Shown piece by piece: positions 7,613 to 17,072 of a stretch of DNA of 64,000 nucleotides. The stretch comes from a bacterium SCSIO 12696. Lineage in GTDB: Bacteria; Pseudomonadota; Gammaproteobacteria; Pseudomonadales; Porticoccaceae. The first letter of the stretch is position 1. Each line of letters starts with the position of its first letter. The stretch spans positions 434,001 to 498,000 of the forward strand of contig CP073744.1 of assembly GCA_024397955.1 (NCBI GenBank). Reading direction: 5' to 3'. The notes under the pieces were generated by a model that made no database searches, was not told the DNA's origin, and saw only the letters and a list, made by a program, of their open reading frames with translations. A program made the translations under genes and the position numbers.

Positions 7613-10600
7613 ATGGCACTACACAAGAGGTCAAAACTCAGCTCTCTGTTTGCTAATGGACTCACGTCCTGCTGCTCACTGCTGGTAATGGCACCACTGT
7701 CCATGGCATTTGCCGAAGAGTCAGAAGACGAAGCGGTAGTTGATGAAGAAATTGTGGCGGTTGGCTCACAAATTAAAGGCGTTAACATTGCAGGTACATT
7801 GCCTGTAACTCAGCTGACTGCAGACGATATCTCTGCAACTGGTGCTGTGGATGGCGAAGACTTGGTTCGCTCCATTCCACAAATTGGTGCAGTTGGCTTT
7901 ACCGAAACACGCGGCGGCACCACTGGTGTTAACGCTGCTCGTGGTGATGTTTCTTCCATTAACCTGCGTAGTATTGGTGACGGTAACACCTTGGTGCTGT
8001 TGAACGGCCGCCGTTTGGTATTGCACCCCATTACTCAAACCAGCAGCATCGACGGTGTACCCGTAACCGCTGTTAACGTAAACGCACTGCCCGTTGCCGG
8101 TCTTGAGCGTGTTGAGGTTCTTCGTGATGGCGCAGGCGCACTGTATGGTTCTGATGCGGTTGCTGGTGTTGTTAACTACGTTGTTAAGAAAGAAGGTGAT
8201 CAAGGCCGCTTTAATGTTCGCTTGGGTACAGAAACTGGTACTACTCGTGACGATATTTCTGTAAGTGGTTTCAAAACTTTCCAATTTAACGATGGAGCTA
8301 CTTTCTTAACTGTCTCTGGTAGCTTTGACTCTAAAGATGGCGTATTGGCTTCTGAGTATGGCTTCTCTTCTAATGAAGATATCCGTGGCCTTTTGCCTGA
8401 GCGCTTCCAGGATGATACCAGTGGCGACAACCGTACTACTTTGGATTTCTTGCCACGCCTGACTTATGACGTACTGGGCAATCTTCAGTTGCGTCCTGCT
8501 AACGTAGTGGGTAACCAGATTAGCAATCCGACACCAACATTCTTCGGTCCTGACCAATGTGGTGATACCGGGATTGACGGCAATTTGTTTACTTTTGAGT
8601 CAGACGGCCAACTTTTGTGCCTGGATAATGACATCGGTTCAGAGACTTTAGACTCTCTCGAAGATGCTATCCGCTTTAACCGAAATGAAGTGCGTACTCT
8701 GGTTCCGGATCGTGAACGTTTTAACTTCTACAGCTACTTGTCTCACGAGCTGGAGAGTGGTACTGAGCTTTACGGTGAATTCAGCTACTACTATTCAGAG
8801 ACAGATCGAATCCGTGAACAGCCCAGTATCCTGAGTAATGGTCGATTCCGAGTTGCTGCGGACTATTTCTGGAACCCTCTCGGTCCTGTAGGCAGCCCAA
8901 ATCGTCTGCCTGGCCTGGATGGAATTATCCCTGATGAAGGCTTGGGCTTCGAGTTGCGCGAATTCCGCCCCGTTACTCTTGGACCTCGTCAAACTACTGT
9001 AGAAAGTGACAGCTACCGCTTCTTGGTAGGAGCCACAGGTGAGTGGGGTGAAAACTGGTCGTGGGATACAGCTCTTGTTCACAGTGAAGCTAACACCGAA
9101 GATAGCACTAGCAATCGTGTGTTGACCTCTGCTCTGCAAGCGGCGCTGAACAATACGCCAAATGCATTTAATATCTTCTCGTCGGTAAACCCAAATGATC
9201 CGACCAGTGGTATTGATGCAAGCCCTGCTGACCCCAGCACTTTCCAGTCTTTCCTGACTACTGTAGTTCGTGATGTGACAACTACACTGACTTTGGTGGA
9301 CTTCAAGCTGTCTAATGCTTCGCTGTTCGCCTTGCAAGGCGGCGACGCGGCGTTAGGTTTGGGTGTTGAGTATCGTCAAGAAGAGCTGGACGAAGATAAC
9401 AGCTCTAACTTGGATGGCTCCGCTCCATTTATTGATCCTCTGGATACTAGCCTGGCGCCAGGTGAGGTAACTAACCCAAGTGACGTACAGGGCAGTAGTA
9501 CTCGCCCAGACGTATTTGCTGATCGTGACGTGTTCTCTGCTTACGCGGAACTGGTTCTGCCTATACTGGCAGATGTTCCTGGAGCAGCTAGCCTGGATGC
9601 TCAGATCGCTGTACGTTATGAAGACTTTGATGACGTAGGTAGCATTACTCGTCCGAAGTTCGCATTGTCTTGGTCGCCTATTGAGCAGTTGCAATTCCGT
9701 GCTGCCTTCTCTGAAGGTTTCCGTGCACCTAACTTGATTCAGTTGAACTCCCCAGGAACCTCTATCACTACTGGTGTTGATGACTTTGCAACCGGTATTG
9801 CCCTGGGTACAGGTGATATCAACGATGGCCCCGCTAATGGTAACTATGTGTTGACTACTAGTGGTAACCAGAACCTGACTCCTGAAGAAAGTGAAAACCT
9901 CAGCTTTGGTATTGTTGTAAGCCCAACTGATGATTTGACAATTACTCTGGACTGGTGGGAAGTTGAATCGGTTGGTACTGTAGGTGTACTGAGCGATGAA
10001 AACGAATCTCGACTGGATGCTGTATTGCGTGCTCAAGGCTCCTTTAACCCACGTGTTATCCGTGATGCCAGCACTATTGATCCAGTAACCAACCCATTTG
10101 GTGACATCGTTCAAATAACCCGTTCGTTTGAAAACCTGAACACCCGGACAGTTGAAGGTGTTGATATTCAAGTTGAATACAGCTTCGACACGGATATCGG
10201 TAGCTTTAAAGCTGGTTTGAACGGCGCTCGTACTCTGTCCTTCGATCAAGAGGCTGGTGGTGATGCACTGCAGATTGTAGCTGCTGGTGCTGATTTAGCT
10301 GTTCTTGGTTCAGCTGTAGGCTCTCAAGTTGAGCGTGAGTTCATTCCTCGCTGGCGTGCTTCTGGTTCATTGAGCTGGAACAGCAACGATGACCTCTGGG
10401 GTGCCCGCCTCTTCGGTAGCTTTGTAGGTAAAGTGTTTGAGCCTACAATTACTGATAATGGCGACTTCTTCTTCCTGGAGACTCAAACCAGATTTAACGC
10501 AAGTGTTGTGCGTCGTGATCTGTTTGGTGAAGGCAGCAGCGTCACCTTCGGTGTTAACAACCTGACTGGTGAAGAGCCTCCTGTAGCTGATGAGTCTTTT

Positions 10601-10669
10601 GGCTTTGAAGGTGAGTTGCACTCCAGCCGTGGACGTTACTTCTACTTAAGTGCTACATATACTTTCTAA
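7613..10669 (+). CDS. TonB-dependent outer-membrane receptor
   Basis: Outer-membrane beta-barrel transporter energised by TonB. The start at ATG 7613 (1018 residues) is chosen because GAGGGG lies 7 bases upstream and a signal peptide follows immediately (residues 1-34, ending MAFA). An upstream in-frame start at 7469 would place 48 unrelated residues before it. The TonB box is EEIVAVGS, just after an acidic stretch. The plug domain has LRSIGDGNTLVLLNGRR and VEVLRDGAGALYGSDAVAG. The barrel ends with an aromatic residue (ATYTF), as expected for BamA recognition. There is no STN domain, so it is a plain importer. It is divergent from a LysR gene and upstream of peptidase and GGT genes, which suggests import of a peptide-like ligand. 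Confidence 0.95.
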   Translation: MALHKRSKLSSLFANGLTSCCSLLVMAPLSMAFAEESEDEAVVDEEIVAVGSQIKGVNIAGTLPVTQLTADDISATGAVDGEDLVRSIPQIGAVGFTETRGGTTGVNAARGDVSSINLRSIGDGNTLVLLNGRRLVLHPITQTSSIDGVPVTAVNVNALPVAGLERVEVLRDGAGALYGSDAVAGVVNYVVKKEGDQGRFNVRLGTETGTTRDDISVSGFKTFQFNDGATFLTVSGSFDSKDGVLASEYGFSSNEDIRGLLPERFQDDTSGDNRTTLDFLPRLTYDVLGNLQLRPANVVGNQISNPTPTFFGPDQCGDTGIDGNLFTFESDGQLLCLDNDIGSETLDSLEDAIRFNRNEVRTLVPDRERFNFYSYLSHELESGTELYGEFSYYYSETDRIREQPSILSNGRFRVAADYFWNPLGPVGSPNRLPGLDGIIPDEGLGFELREFRPVTLGPRQTTVESDSYRFLVGATGEWGENWSWDTALVHSEANTEDSTSNRVLTSALQAALNNTPNAFNIFSSVNPNDPTSGIDASPADPSTFQSFLTTVVRDVTTTLTLVDFKLSNASLFALQGGDAALGLGVEYRQEELDEDNSSNLDGSAPFIDPLDTSLAPGEVTNPSDVQGSSTRPDVFADRDVFSAYAELVLPILADVPGAASLDAQIAVRYEDFDDVGSITRPKFALSWSPIEQLQFRAAFSEGFRAPNLIQLNSPGTSITTGVDDFATGIALGTGDINDGPANGNYVLTTSGNQNLTPEESENLSFGIVVSPTDDLTITLDWWEVESVGTVGVLSDENESRLDAVLRAQGSFNPRVIRDASTIDPVTNPFGDIVQITRSFENLNTRTVEGVDIQVEYSFDTDIGSFKAGLNGARTLSFDQEAGGDALQIVAAGADLAVLGSAVGSQVEREFIPRWRASGSLSWNSNDDLWGARLFGSFVGKVFEPTITDNGDFFFLETQTRFNASVVRRDLFGEGSSVTFGVNNLTGEEPPVADESFGFEGELHSSRGRYFYLSATYTF

Positions 10670-10690
10670 GCACTCTTTGTAGTTGAATTA

Positions 10691-10726
10691 AAGCCGGGCA
10701 GGGCAACTTGCCCGGCTTTTGTTTTT
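10691..10726 (+). terminator. Terminator after the TonB receptor gene
   Basis: The 10-base arm 10691-10700 pairs perfectly with 10709-10718 (core GCCGGGC) and is followed by a T-rich run. It separates the receptor from the downstream peptidase genes, so those need their own promoter. Confidence 0.9.
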
Positions 10727-10762
10727 CAGTTTTTTTAGAAAAATTGAAGATATAAAATTAGC

Positions 10763-10844
10763 GTCTGACGTAAACCCAGGTTTTAGTTATAGCCAAAAGA
10801 TATATCCGCTTTAAACACTACTAATAGCTAATCTGACGCTAACC
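10763..10844. repeat. Pair of direct repeats upstream of the carboxypeptidase gene
   Basis: GTCTGACGTAAACC (10763-10776) and ATCTGACGCTAACC (10831-10844) match at 11 of 14 positions with starts 68 bases apart. The TCTGACG core also occurs, inverted, at the right edge of the palindrome upstream of the TonB receptor. Together they look like binding sites of a shared regulator. No clear -35/-10 was identified here. Confidence 0.4.
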
Positions 10845-10941
10845 ACTAAGATGGAATATCGTTTAAAATGGGATTCAATTTGAGCTCAGAAAAATATTTT
10901 GAGTGTCTTTGAGTCGCAGAAAAAAGAGAGTGGGGACTGTA

Positions 10942-12123
10942 TTGAAAAATCAAAATTTAGTTTTAATTTTTGCAATATTAACAGTCCTGCTGTCATCTTG
11001 TGATTATCGTATTGCACAAGATATTGCTTCTGAAACTGAGTGCGTCTTTGATGATGTAAGTTTTGATGCCAATTTCCCAACAGGTCGAATTGATGGCTGT
11101 CAGCAAACTGCTGAGAACCAATTTGAGCTGACCATAGAGCCTGAATCGCTGCCTGCGCACCACAGCCCCTGGTATGCGTTTAAAGTCACTTCTCAGCAAG
11201 AAAAAACCATTTTGGTGACATTGAATTACACCGAAAAATCTCATCGCTATGCACCCAAAACCAGCCCAGATAAAAAAGTTTGGACCCTGGTGCCAGAGGC
11301 TCAGGTAGCCGAACTCAACGATGGCAAATCGGTGCGTATTGAACTCGCTGCCGGCCCCCAACCCTTGTATGTGGCCGGGCAGGAAATCATCGACAATGAT
11401 GATTACGAACAGATGGAAACACTGCTGGCTCAAAAGCCGTTTGTGACACGCACCCAGATTGGTAACAGCGAGCAAGGTCGCCCCATCTACAAACTGGAAA
11501 CCAATAGCTCCGACAGTGGTGATTATCTGGTATTAACTGGCCGCCAGCACCCGCCAGAAGTTACTGGTGCATTGGGGATGATTCATTTTGTCGATACCGT
11601 AATGGCAGATACCCCGTTAGCCCAGGAGTTTCGCAGTAACGTTAATGTGCTGATTGTTTTTAATATGAACCCGGATGGGGTTGAGCACGGCCATTGGCGT
11701 AAAAACGCCAACGGTATTGACCTGAATCGCGACTGGGGCCTGCTGGAACAGGCGGAGACTCGAGTTGTGATCAACGAATTGCAACGTTTTTTAGATAACG
11801 ACAACGAGCGTATGCGCTTTTTTGTGGATTTTCACTCCACAGGCAAAGATGTTATTTACACACTGAAAAACAGTGAACCGGCTGATGCGGAAGAAACCAT
11901 CTTTCAGTGGCTTGATAAAATTATTGAGCGTTTGCCCGAGTATCCGTTAGTGACTGGTGGCAGCTACGACCCCAGTAAATACGTTTCAAAAAATTATATT
12001 TTTAAGACGTTTGGTGTGCCAGCAGTGACTTACGAAATGGGCGACCATACGGATCGCGAAGTGATTCGAATAAAATCTGTAGTCGCTGCTGAAGAAATGA
12101 TGAAACTACTGTTAGGTCGATAA
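10942..12123 (+). CDS. M14-family zinc carboxypeptidase, lipoprotein
   Basis: Predicted membrane-anchored zinc peptidase. TTG 10942 is preferred over GTG 10903 because GGGG at 10932-10935 is well placed, and it yields a compact lipoprotein signal ending LLSSC (Cys20), 393 residues in all. An N-terminal beta domain (about 25-145) precedes the catalytic domain, as in cytosolic-carboxypeptidase-like M14 enzymes. Zinc ligands are visible: GRQHPPE (His203, Glu206) and DFHST (His298). NGIDLNRDW and the C-terminal TYEMGDHTD, carrying the likely catalytic Glu, also fit. M14 relatives include gamma-D-glutamyl-diaminopimelate peptidases and poly-gamma-glutamate hydrolases; the substrate here is unknown. 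The decarboxylase gene follows after 42 bases. Confidence 0.88.
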   Translation: MKNQNLVLIFAILTVLLSSCDYRIAQDIASETECVFDDVSFDANFPTGRIDGCQQTAENQFELTIEPESLPAHHSPWYAFKVTSQQEKTILVTLNYTEKSHRYAPKTSPDKKVWTLVPEAQVAELNDGKSVRIELAAGPQPLYVAGQEIIDNDDYEQMETLLAQKPFVTRTQIGNSEQGRPIYKLETNSSDSGDYLVLTGRQHPPEVTGALGMIHFVDTVMADTPLAQEFRSNVNVLIVFNMNPDGVEHGHWRKNANGIDLNRDWGLLEQAETRVVINELQRFLDNDNERMRFFVDFHSTGKDVIYTLKNSEPADAEETIFQWLDKIIERLPEYPLVTGGSYDPSKYVSKNYIFKTFGVPAVTYEMGDHTDREVIRIKSVVAAEEMMKLLLGR

Positions 12124-12165
12124 GGCCGTACAATTGCAAGTAACGAGGGGACCCCGGAGTTAATT

Positions 12166-13488
12166 ATGAATGATCATGAGTTTGAAACAGAATACAGCAC
12201 CGCAATTACTAATAATGCGGAGTATGAATTAATTGCCAAAGCGGCTATTGCCAATGGCATGCTCTCTCCAGAGAAACCACTGGTGGGGTTTGTGAATATC
12301 GAAGGTGTTCGCAAGACGGTTGCTGAAATGAAAGCGGCGTTTCCTGACCATTTTTACCACCACTTTGCGGTGAAAGCCAATGGCATGACCTCGGTTCTCA
12401 GCCTGTTACGTGAATGCGGAATATTGGTAGAAACCGCCAGTCCCGGTGAATTGAAGCAGGCATTGAAAGCGGGCTTTACTGGTAAGGATATCGTTTTCGA
12501 TGAACCTGCAAAAACCGAGTACGTGATTCGTGAAGTCATTTCACTGGGTGCTACGTTGCACGTAGACAACTTCGAGGAAATGGAGCGTGTCCGCCGTATT
12601 ATGGGTGAGCTGGGTGAAGGCTACACGGGCGAGATTGGTTACCGCATTAATCCTCAGGTAGGCAGTGGCAAGATCAAGGCCATGAGTACCGCAGGGGCTC
12701 ACTCAAAATTCGGTGTTCCGCTGGAAGACGAAGGCAATCGTGAGCAAATTATTCAGGATTACCTGGACAATCCATGGATGAAAACAGTGCACACTCATGT
12801 CGGCTCTCAAGGTTGCCCGTTTGATTTGATTGCCCAAGGTTTGAATAAAGTCGTTGCCCTGGCAAAAGAGGTGAATGAGCGAGCTGGAGAGCAGCGTATT
12901 CAGTCCATTGATATTGGTGGTGGTTTGCGGGTTAATTTCTACAGCGACAAAGTCACCCCAACTTTCCAACAGTACGCGGACTTTTTGAAAGAAAACGTTC
13001 CTGAGTTGTTCACTGGTGAATACCGCATTAAAACCGAATTTGGGCGCGCTACTATGGCCAAAAACGGTTCTATTTTGGCCCGTGTTGAATACGCGAAAAA
13101 CAGCGGTGGGCGCCATATTGCCACCACTCACGCCGGTTCACAAATAGCAGCTCGTACCACTTTTATGCCCGAGTCTTGGCCTCTGCGTCTGTCTGCTTAT
13201 ACCCCAGAGGGCGAGTTCAAAAATGGCGAGTGTGTAGAGCAAGATATCGCCGGCCCTTGCTGTTTCGCTGGCGACGTGGTTGCCCACCAGCGCAAAATGC
13301 CCAAGTTGGAGAGTGGTGACTGCATTATGCTGCACGATACGGGTGCTTATTACTACTCCAACCCGTTTTACTACAACTCCCTCCCAGTTGCTGCGGTTTA
13401 TGGCTATACCATTAACGATGGCAATGTGGAGTTTGTTCAGTATCGTCGTCAACAAACTCTTGACGAAATGATGGCAATTATTGGATAA
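12166..13488 (+). CDS. Fold-type III PLP decarboxylase, diaminopimelate-decarboxylase-like
   Basis: Predicted cytoplasmic PLP enzyme of 440 residues. FAVKAN (Lys70) is the Schiff-base lysine, HVGSQG the His-containing loop, and IDIGGGLRVNFY the phosphate-binding glycine loop. EFGRATMA corresponds to the EPGR region. The catalytic-Cys motif usually reads C-E-S-G-D in LysA but is Cys366-Phe-Ala-Gly-Asp370 here. The Glu that normally helps recognise diaminopimelate is therefore replaced. That argues for a different amino-acid substrate, or a divergent LysA branch. It probably forms an operon with the M14 peptidase upstream; GGT1 follows after 202 bases. I would not call it lysA on this evidence. 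Confidence 0.82.
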   Translation: MNDHEFETEYSTAITNNAEYELIAKAAIANGMLSPEKPLVGFVNIEGVRKTVAEMKAAFPDHFYHHFAVKANGMTSVLSLLRECGILVETASPGELKQALKAGFTGKDIVFDEPAKTEYVIREVISLGATLHVDNFEEMERVRRIMGELGEGYTGEIGYRINPQVGSGKIKAMSTAGAHSKFGVPLEDEGNREQIIQDYLDNPWMKTVHTHVGSQGCPFDLIAQGLNKVVALAKEVNERAGEQRIQSIDIGGGLRVNFYSDKVTPTFQQYADFLKENVPELFTGEYRIKTEFGRATMAKNGSILARVEYAKNSGGRHIATTHAGSQIAARTTFMPESWPLRLSAYTPEGEFKNGECVEQDIAGPCCFAGDVVAHQRKMPKLESGDCIMLHDTGAYYYSNPFYYNSLPVAAVYGYTINDGNVEFVQYRRQQTLDEMMAIIG

Positions 13489-13690
13489 AACCACTTCTGT
13501 TGTTATCCTCAATGTAGCGACTGCGGTAGTCTCCAGCTGATTGTTAAGCCAGAGCCTGCTCAGTCGCTTCGTTGGTTTCCGTTTGGAGTCATTTCTTGAA
13601 GGCAATAAAGCAGTTCCAGCAGCGGTAGGGTGTTTCTATGCTTTGCTTCAAGGTGGCAAATAATAATTTTACCGGTATAGGGCAACCCTG

Positions 13691-15454
13691 ATGCTTCCAT
13701 TGCGCAAAGCTTTCCTACAAAAAATAGTCTCTTCGCTCTTTATTTCCTTACTCGCTTTCCATCCTTTCGCTCACGCCGCCAGTAGCCATGTTGACAACAG
13801 TGCGGCCATTATTCGATACGACACCATTCATCACCCGGTTATTGGTACCGGCGGTATGGTCTCCAGCCAGCGCATGCTGGCCAGCGAAGTGGGTGCCGAA
13901 ATCTTGCGTCAAGGTGGTAATGCGGTGGATGCCGCGGTAGCTACCGGCATTGCCCTGGCTGTCACCTTGCCACGCGCCGGCAATTTGGGTGGCGGTGGCT
14001 TTATGTTGGTGCACTTGGCCGACGAAAACAAAACCATTGCTTTGGATTACCGTGAAATGGCCCCTAAGGCCGCTCACCGGGATATGTTTTTAGACAGCGA
14101 TGGCAATGTTGATAATCGCAAAGCCCAGTTCAGCCACTTGTCTTCTGGCGTACCGGGAACCGTTGCTGGCCTTTCCCTGGCTCTTGAGCAGTACGGCACT
14201 ATGAGCTGGGCAGAGGTGGTGAAGCCATCCATCAAGCTGGCAGAAGAAGGCATAGTGGTGTCTTACGATTTGGCCGAAAACCTGAAGAAGCGCCATGCCT
14301 GGCTAACGGCAAATGCAGCCACCGCCAAAGCCTATTACAAAAAGGGTGGTGTACCCTACGAGCCCGGCGATGTGTTGCGTCAGCCAGACTTGGCGTGGAC
14401 TCTTAAGCGCCTGGCAAAATACGGCCCGGATGAATTCTACAAAGGTAAGATCGCCAAAAAAATCGCTGCCGATATGAAGGCCAATGGTGGCTTGATCACC
14501 ATGGAAGATCTGGCTAATTTTAAAGTGGCAGAGCGGGAGGTGGTCTCCACCACCTACCGCGGTTATGACGTTATTTCCATGCCGCCTACCAGCTCCGGTG
14601 GTGTGCATGTTGCCCAGATGCTCAATATCCTTGAACACTTTCCAATCGGTGAAATGGGTGCAGGCAGTGCCGATGCCACCCACCTGCTGGCAGAGGTTAT
14701 GAAACTGGCTTATGCGGATCGCAGTGAGCACCTGGGTGATCCGGATCATTACCCAGTGCCGATTAAGGGGTTGACCAGCAAAGCCTATGGCAAAGAGTTA
14801 GCTGATAAAATTTCTCTGGATAAAGCGCTGTCTTCAGACGAAATCAAGCCTGGAAACCCTGCACCTTACGAAAGCCCGGATACCACTCACTTTTCAGTGA
14901 TGGATGCTCAGGGGAATGCCGTCTCTAACACCTACACCCTGAATTTTTCCTATGGCTCCGGCATTGTCATTCCCGGCACCGGTATTTTGATGAACAACGA
15001 GATGGATGATTTTTCTTCCAAGCCCGGTGTACCCAATGCCTTTGGTTTGGTGGGGGGCGAAGCCAATTCTATCCAGCCCACTAAGCGCCCGCTGAGTTCG
15101 ATGACGCCGTCTATGATCCTTAAAGACGGTAAGCCGTTTGTAGTAACCGGTAGCCCCGGAGGCAGTCGCATTATCAGCACAGTATTGCAGGTGCTGGTTA
15201 ATGTGATGGACCACAATATGAATATGGCAGAAGCGATTCACGCACCACGTATCCACCATCAATGGTTGCCGGATCAACTGGAACTGGAACCCGGATACAG
15301 CCCGGATACCATCAAGCTGCTGAAACAAAAAGGCCAGAAAGTGAAAAAGGGCCAGACCATGGGCAGCGTGCAAACCATCATGTGGAAAGACGGACGTTTT
15401 TACGGCGCATCCGACCCTCGTCGCCCAGATGCAGGTACCGTAGCGGTCAAGTGA
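13691..15454 (+). CDS. ggt: Gamma-glutamyltransferase 1 (canonical)
   Basis: Periplasmic N-terminal-nucleophile hydrolase that cleaves gamma-glutamyl bonds (transfer or hydrolysis). 587 residues with a signal peptide of about 29 residues ending AHA. The proenzyme self-cleaves before Thr398 in DTTHFSV, giving large and small subunits. All substrate-pocket landmarks are present: DYREMAP (Arg for the glutamyl carboxylate), TLNFSYGSG, NNEMDDF, RPLSSMTP and the oxyanion SPGG. The D-aminoacylase gene starts about 10 bases after the stop, and the CapA gene overlaps that one, so this is a tight three-gene operon ending at the terminator near 19.26 kb. The gap before it (13489-13690) shows no clear promoter. 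Confidence 0.95.
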   Translation: MLPLRKAFLQKIVSSLFISLLAFHPFAHAASSHVDNSAAIIRYDTIHHPVIGTGGMVSSQRMLASEVGAEILRQGGNAVDAAVATGIALAVTLPRAGNLGGGGFMLVHLADENKTIALDYREMAPKAAHRDMFLDSDGNVDNRKAQFSHLSSGVPGTVAGLSLALEQYGTMSWAEVVKPSIKLAEEGIVVSYDLAENLKKRHAWLTANAATAKAYYKKGGVPYEPGDVLRQPDLAWTLKRLAKYGPDEFYKGKIAKKIAADMKANGGLITMEDLANFKVAEREVVSTTYRGYDVISMPPTSSGGVHVAQMLNILEHFPIGEMGAGSADATHLLAEVMKLAYADRSEHLGDPDHYPVPIKGLTSKAYGKELADKISLDKALSSDEIKPGNPAPYESPDTTHFSVMDAQGNAVSNTYTLNFSYGSGIVIPGTGILMNNEMDDFSSKPGVPNAFGLVGGEANSIQPTKRPLSSMTPSMILKDGKPFVVTGSPGGSRIISTVLQVLVNVMDHNMNMAEAIHAPRIHHQWLPDQLELEPGYSPDTIKLLKQKGQKVKKGQTMGSVQTIMWKDGRFYGASDPRRPDAGTVAVK

Positions 15455-15464
15455 GGTAATGAGT

Positions 15465-17072
15465 ATGTTTTTAAACAGGCTAGTGCTGAGAAGAAAATCC
15501 CTGTTATTGACTGTGGTGTTGCTGCTTGGCTCAGCACTCACCGCCTGTTTAACTACAGAAGAGGGCGAGGCAATCTCTGTCGACACGCTGATTGTCAACG
15601 GCCTGGTTTATGCCGGAAAAAATCAGGCCCCGATTGAGGCTGCGGTTGGTGTTACAGGGGACAAAATAGTTTTTGTCGGTAACCCTGAGAAGCACAAGTT
15701 GATTACCTCGCGAACTATCGATGCTTCCGGAAAAATTGTTGCACCGGGGTTGATAGACCCTCATACCCACTCCCTAAGTGATCTCCAAAACGCCAATGGC
15801 GATGGCAAGAACAGCAATCTTAACTATCTGACCCAAGGGGTTACTACGGTTTTTAATGGCAATGATGGTCGTGGGCCCACAAATACCGGCGAGTTGATTG
15901 ATGGCTTCAATCGCAATGGTATTGGTACCAATACGGCGTTGTTTGTGGGGCATGGGTTTGTACGTACTCAGGTGATGGGTCAAGACAATCGCAAACCCAC
16001 TGACGCCGAATTGCAGGAAATGAAAACCCTGATTGCCAAGTCTATGGAAGAGGGCGCTTTGGGGTTTTCTACCGGATTGTTTTATGTGCCGGGCACCTAT
16101 TCTGACACCGCTGAAGTGATTGAGCTTTCAAAGGTGGCTGCCAAATACGGTGGTATTTATGAGAGCCACATTCGCGACGAGAGCACCTACAACATTGGTG
16201 TTGTCGCAGCAGTACAGGAAGTCCTTGATATTGGTAACGGCGCCGATATTCCCGTGCACATTGGCCATATCAAAGCACTGGGCGTTGATGTTTGGGGGGA
16301 AAGCACTCGTATTATCGAACTGATTGAACAAGCTCAGGCAAATGGCCAAACAGTGACCGCTGACCAGTACCCATGGAGCGCATCCAGTACTCGCCTACAC
16401 AGTGCAGCCATACCCAGAGAAGTATTGGCGGGGGGATACGAAGAGTACAGCAAGCGCCTCCGTGATCCTGTATTACTGCCGGAGATCCGAGCTGGCATTG
16501 CGGAAAATATTCGTCGGCGCGGTGGCCCGGAGTCTTTTTTAATGGTCCAGGGTGAAGTGCCTTCAATTATTGGCAAAACCCTCGCACAACTTTCCGAGGA
16601 GCAGAACAAAGACCCGGTTACGGTGGTTATTGAATCGGTTCTCGCCGGTTCGGTTGGCATCGCCTCGTTCAATATGAACGAAGAGGATATCGCCAACTTT
16701 ATGAAAAAGCCCTGGGTGATGACCAGCTCCGATGGCACCAATGGCCACCCAAGAAAGTACGCCAGTTACCCACGCAAGTACCGTGAATACGTGGCCAAAA
16801 AAGGCGTCATCAGTGAACAGGATTTTATTTATCGCAGCTCAGGTTTGGTAGCAGATACCTTTGGTATTAACAACAGGGGTTACCTTCAGCCCGGTTTTTA
16901 TGCCGATATTGTGGTGATTGATACTGACCGCTATGAGCAAGTGGCCGACTTTAAAAATTGGAATAAGTTGACCACGGGAGTGGATTACGTTCTGGTTAAC
17001 GGAAAGGTGGTGATAGAAGATGGCAACTACAATGGTGCCTTGGCGGGCAAAGCGTTGCGCCTCAATGATTGA
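15465..17072 (+). CDS. N-acyl-D-amino-acid deacylase (D-aminoacylase) family lipoprotein
   Basis: Metal-dependent amidohydrolase expected to release a D-amino acid from its N-acyl form. ATG 15465 is chosen over ATG 15459 because GAGG at 15453-15456 is then 8 bases away. The protein has 535 residues. The signal peptide ends in the lipobox LTAC, so the enzyme is a lipoprotein rather than cytoplasmic, which is unusual for this family. The barrel carries GLIDPHTHS (metal HxH), GFSTGLFYVPG, YESHIRDES, VHIGHIKALG and SSDGTNGHPR (catalytic Asp). It sits between GGT1 and the CapA gene, which suggests joint processing of a glutamyl or D-amino-acid substrate outside the cytoplasm. Exact acyl donor unknown. 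Confidence 0.9.
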   Translation: MFLNRLVLRRKSLLLTVVLLLGSALTACLTTEEGEAISVDTLIVNGLVYAGKNQAPIEAAVGVTGDKIVFVGNPEKHKLITSRTIDASGKIVAPGLIDPHTHSLSDLQNANGDGKNSNLNYLTQGVTTVFNGNDGRGPTNTGELIDGFNRNGIGTNTALFVGHGFVRTQVMGQDNRKPTDAELQEMKTLIAKSMEEGALGFSTGLFYVPGTYSDTAEVIELSKVAAKYGGIYESHIRDESTYNIGVVAAVQEVLDIGNGADIPVHIGHIKALGVDVWGESTRIIELIEQAQANGQTVTADQYPWSASSTRLHSAAIPREVLAGGYEEYSKRLRDPVLLPEIRAGIAENIRRRGGPESFLMVQGEVPSIIGKTLAQLSEEQNKDPVTVVIESVLAGSVGIASFNMNEEDIANFMKKPWVMTSSDGTNGHPRKYASYPRKYREYVAKKGVISEQDFIYRSSGLVADTFGINNRGYLQPGFYADIVVIDTDRYEQVADFKNWNKLTTGVDYVLVNGKVVIEDGNYNGALAGKALRLND

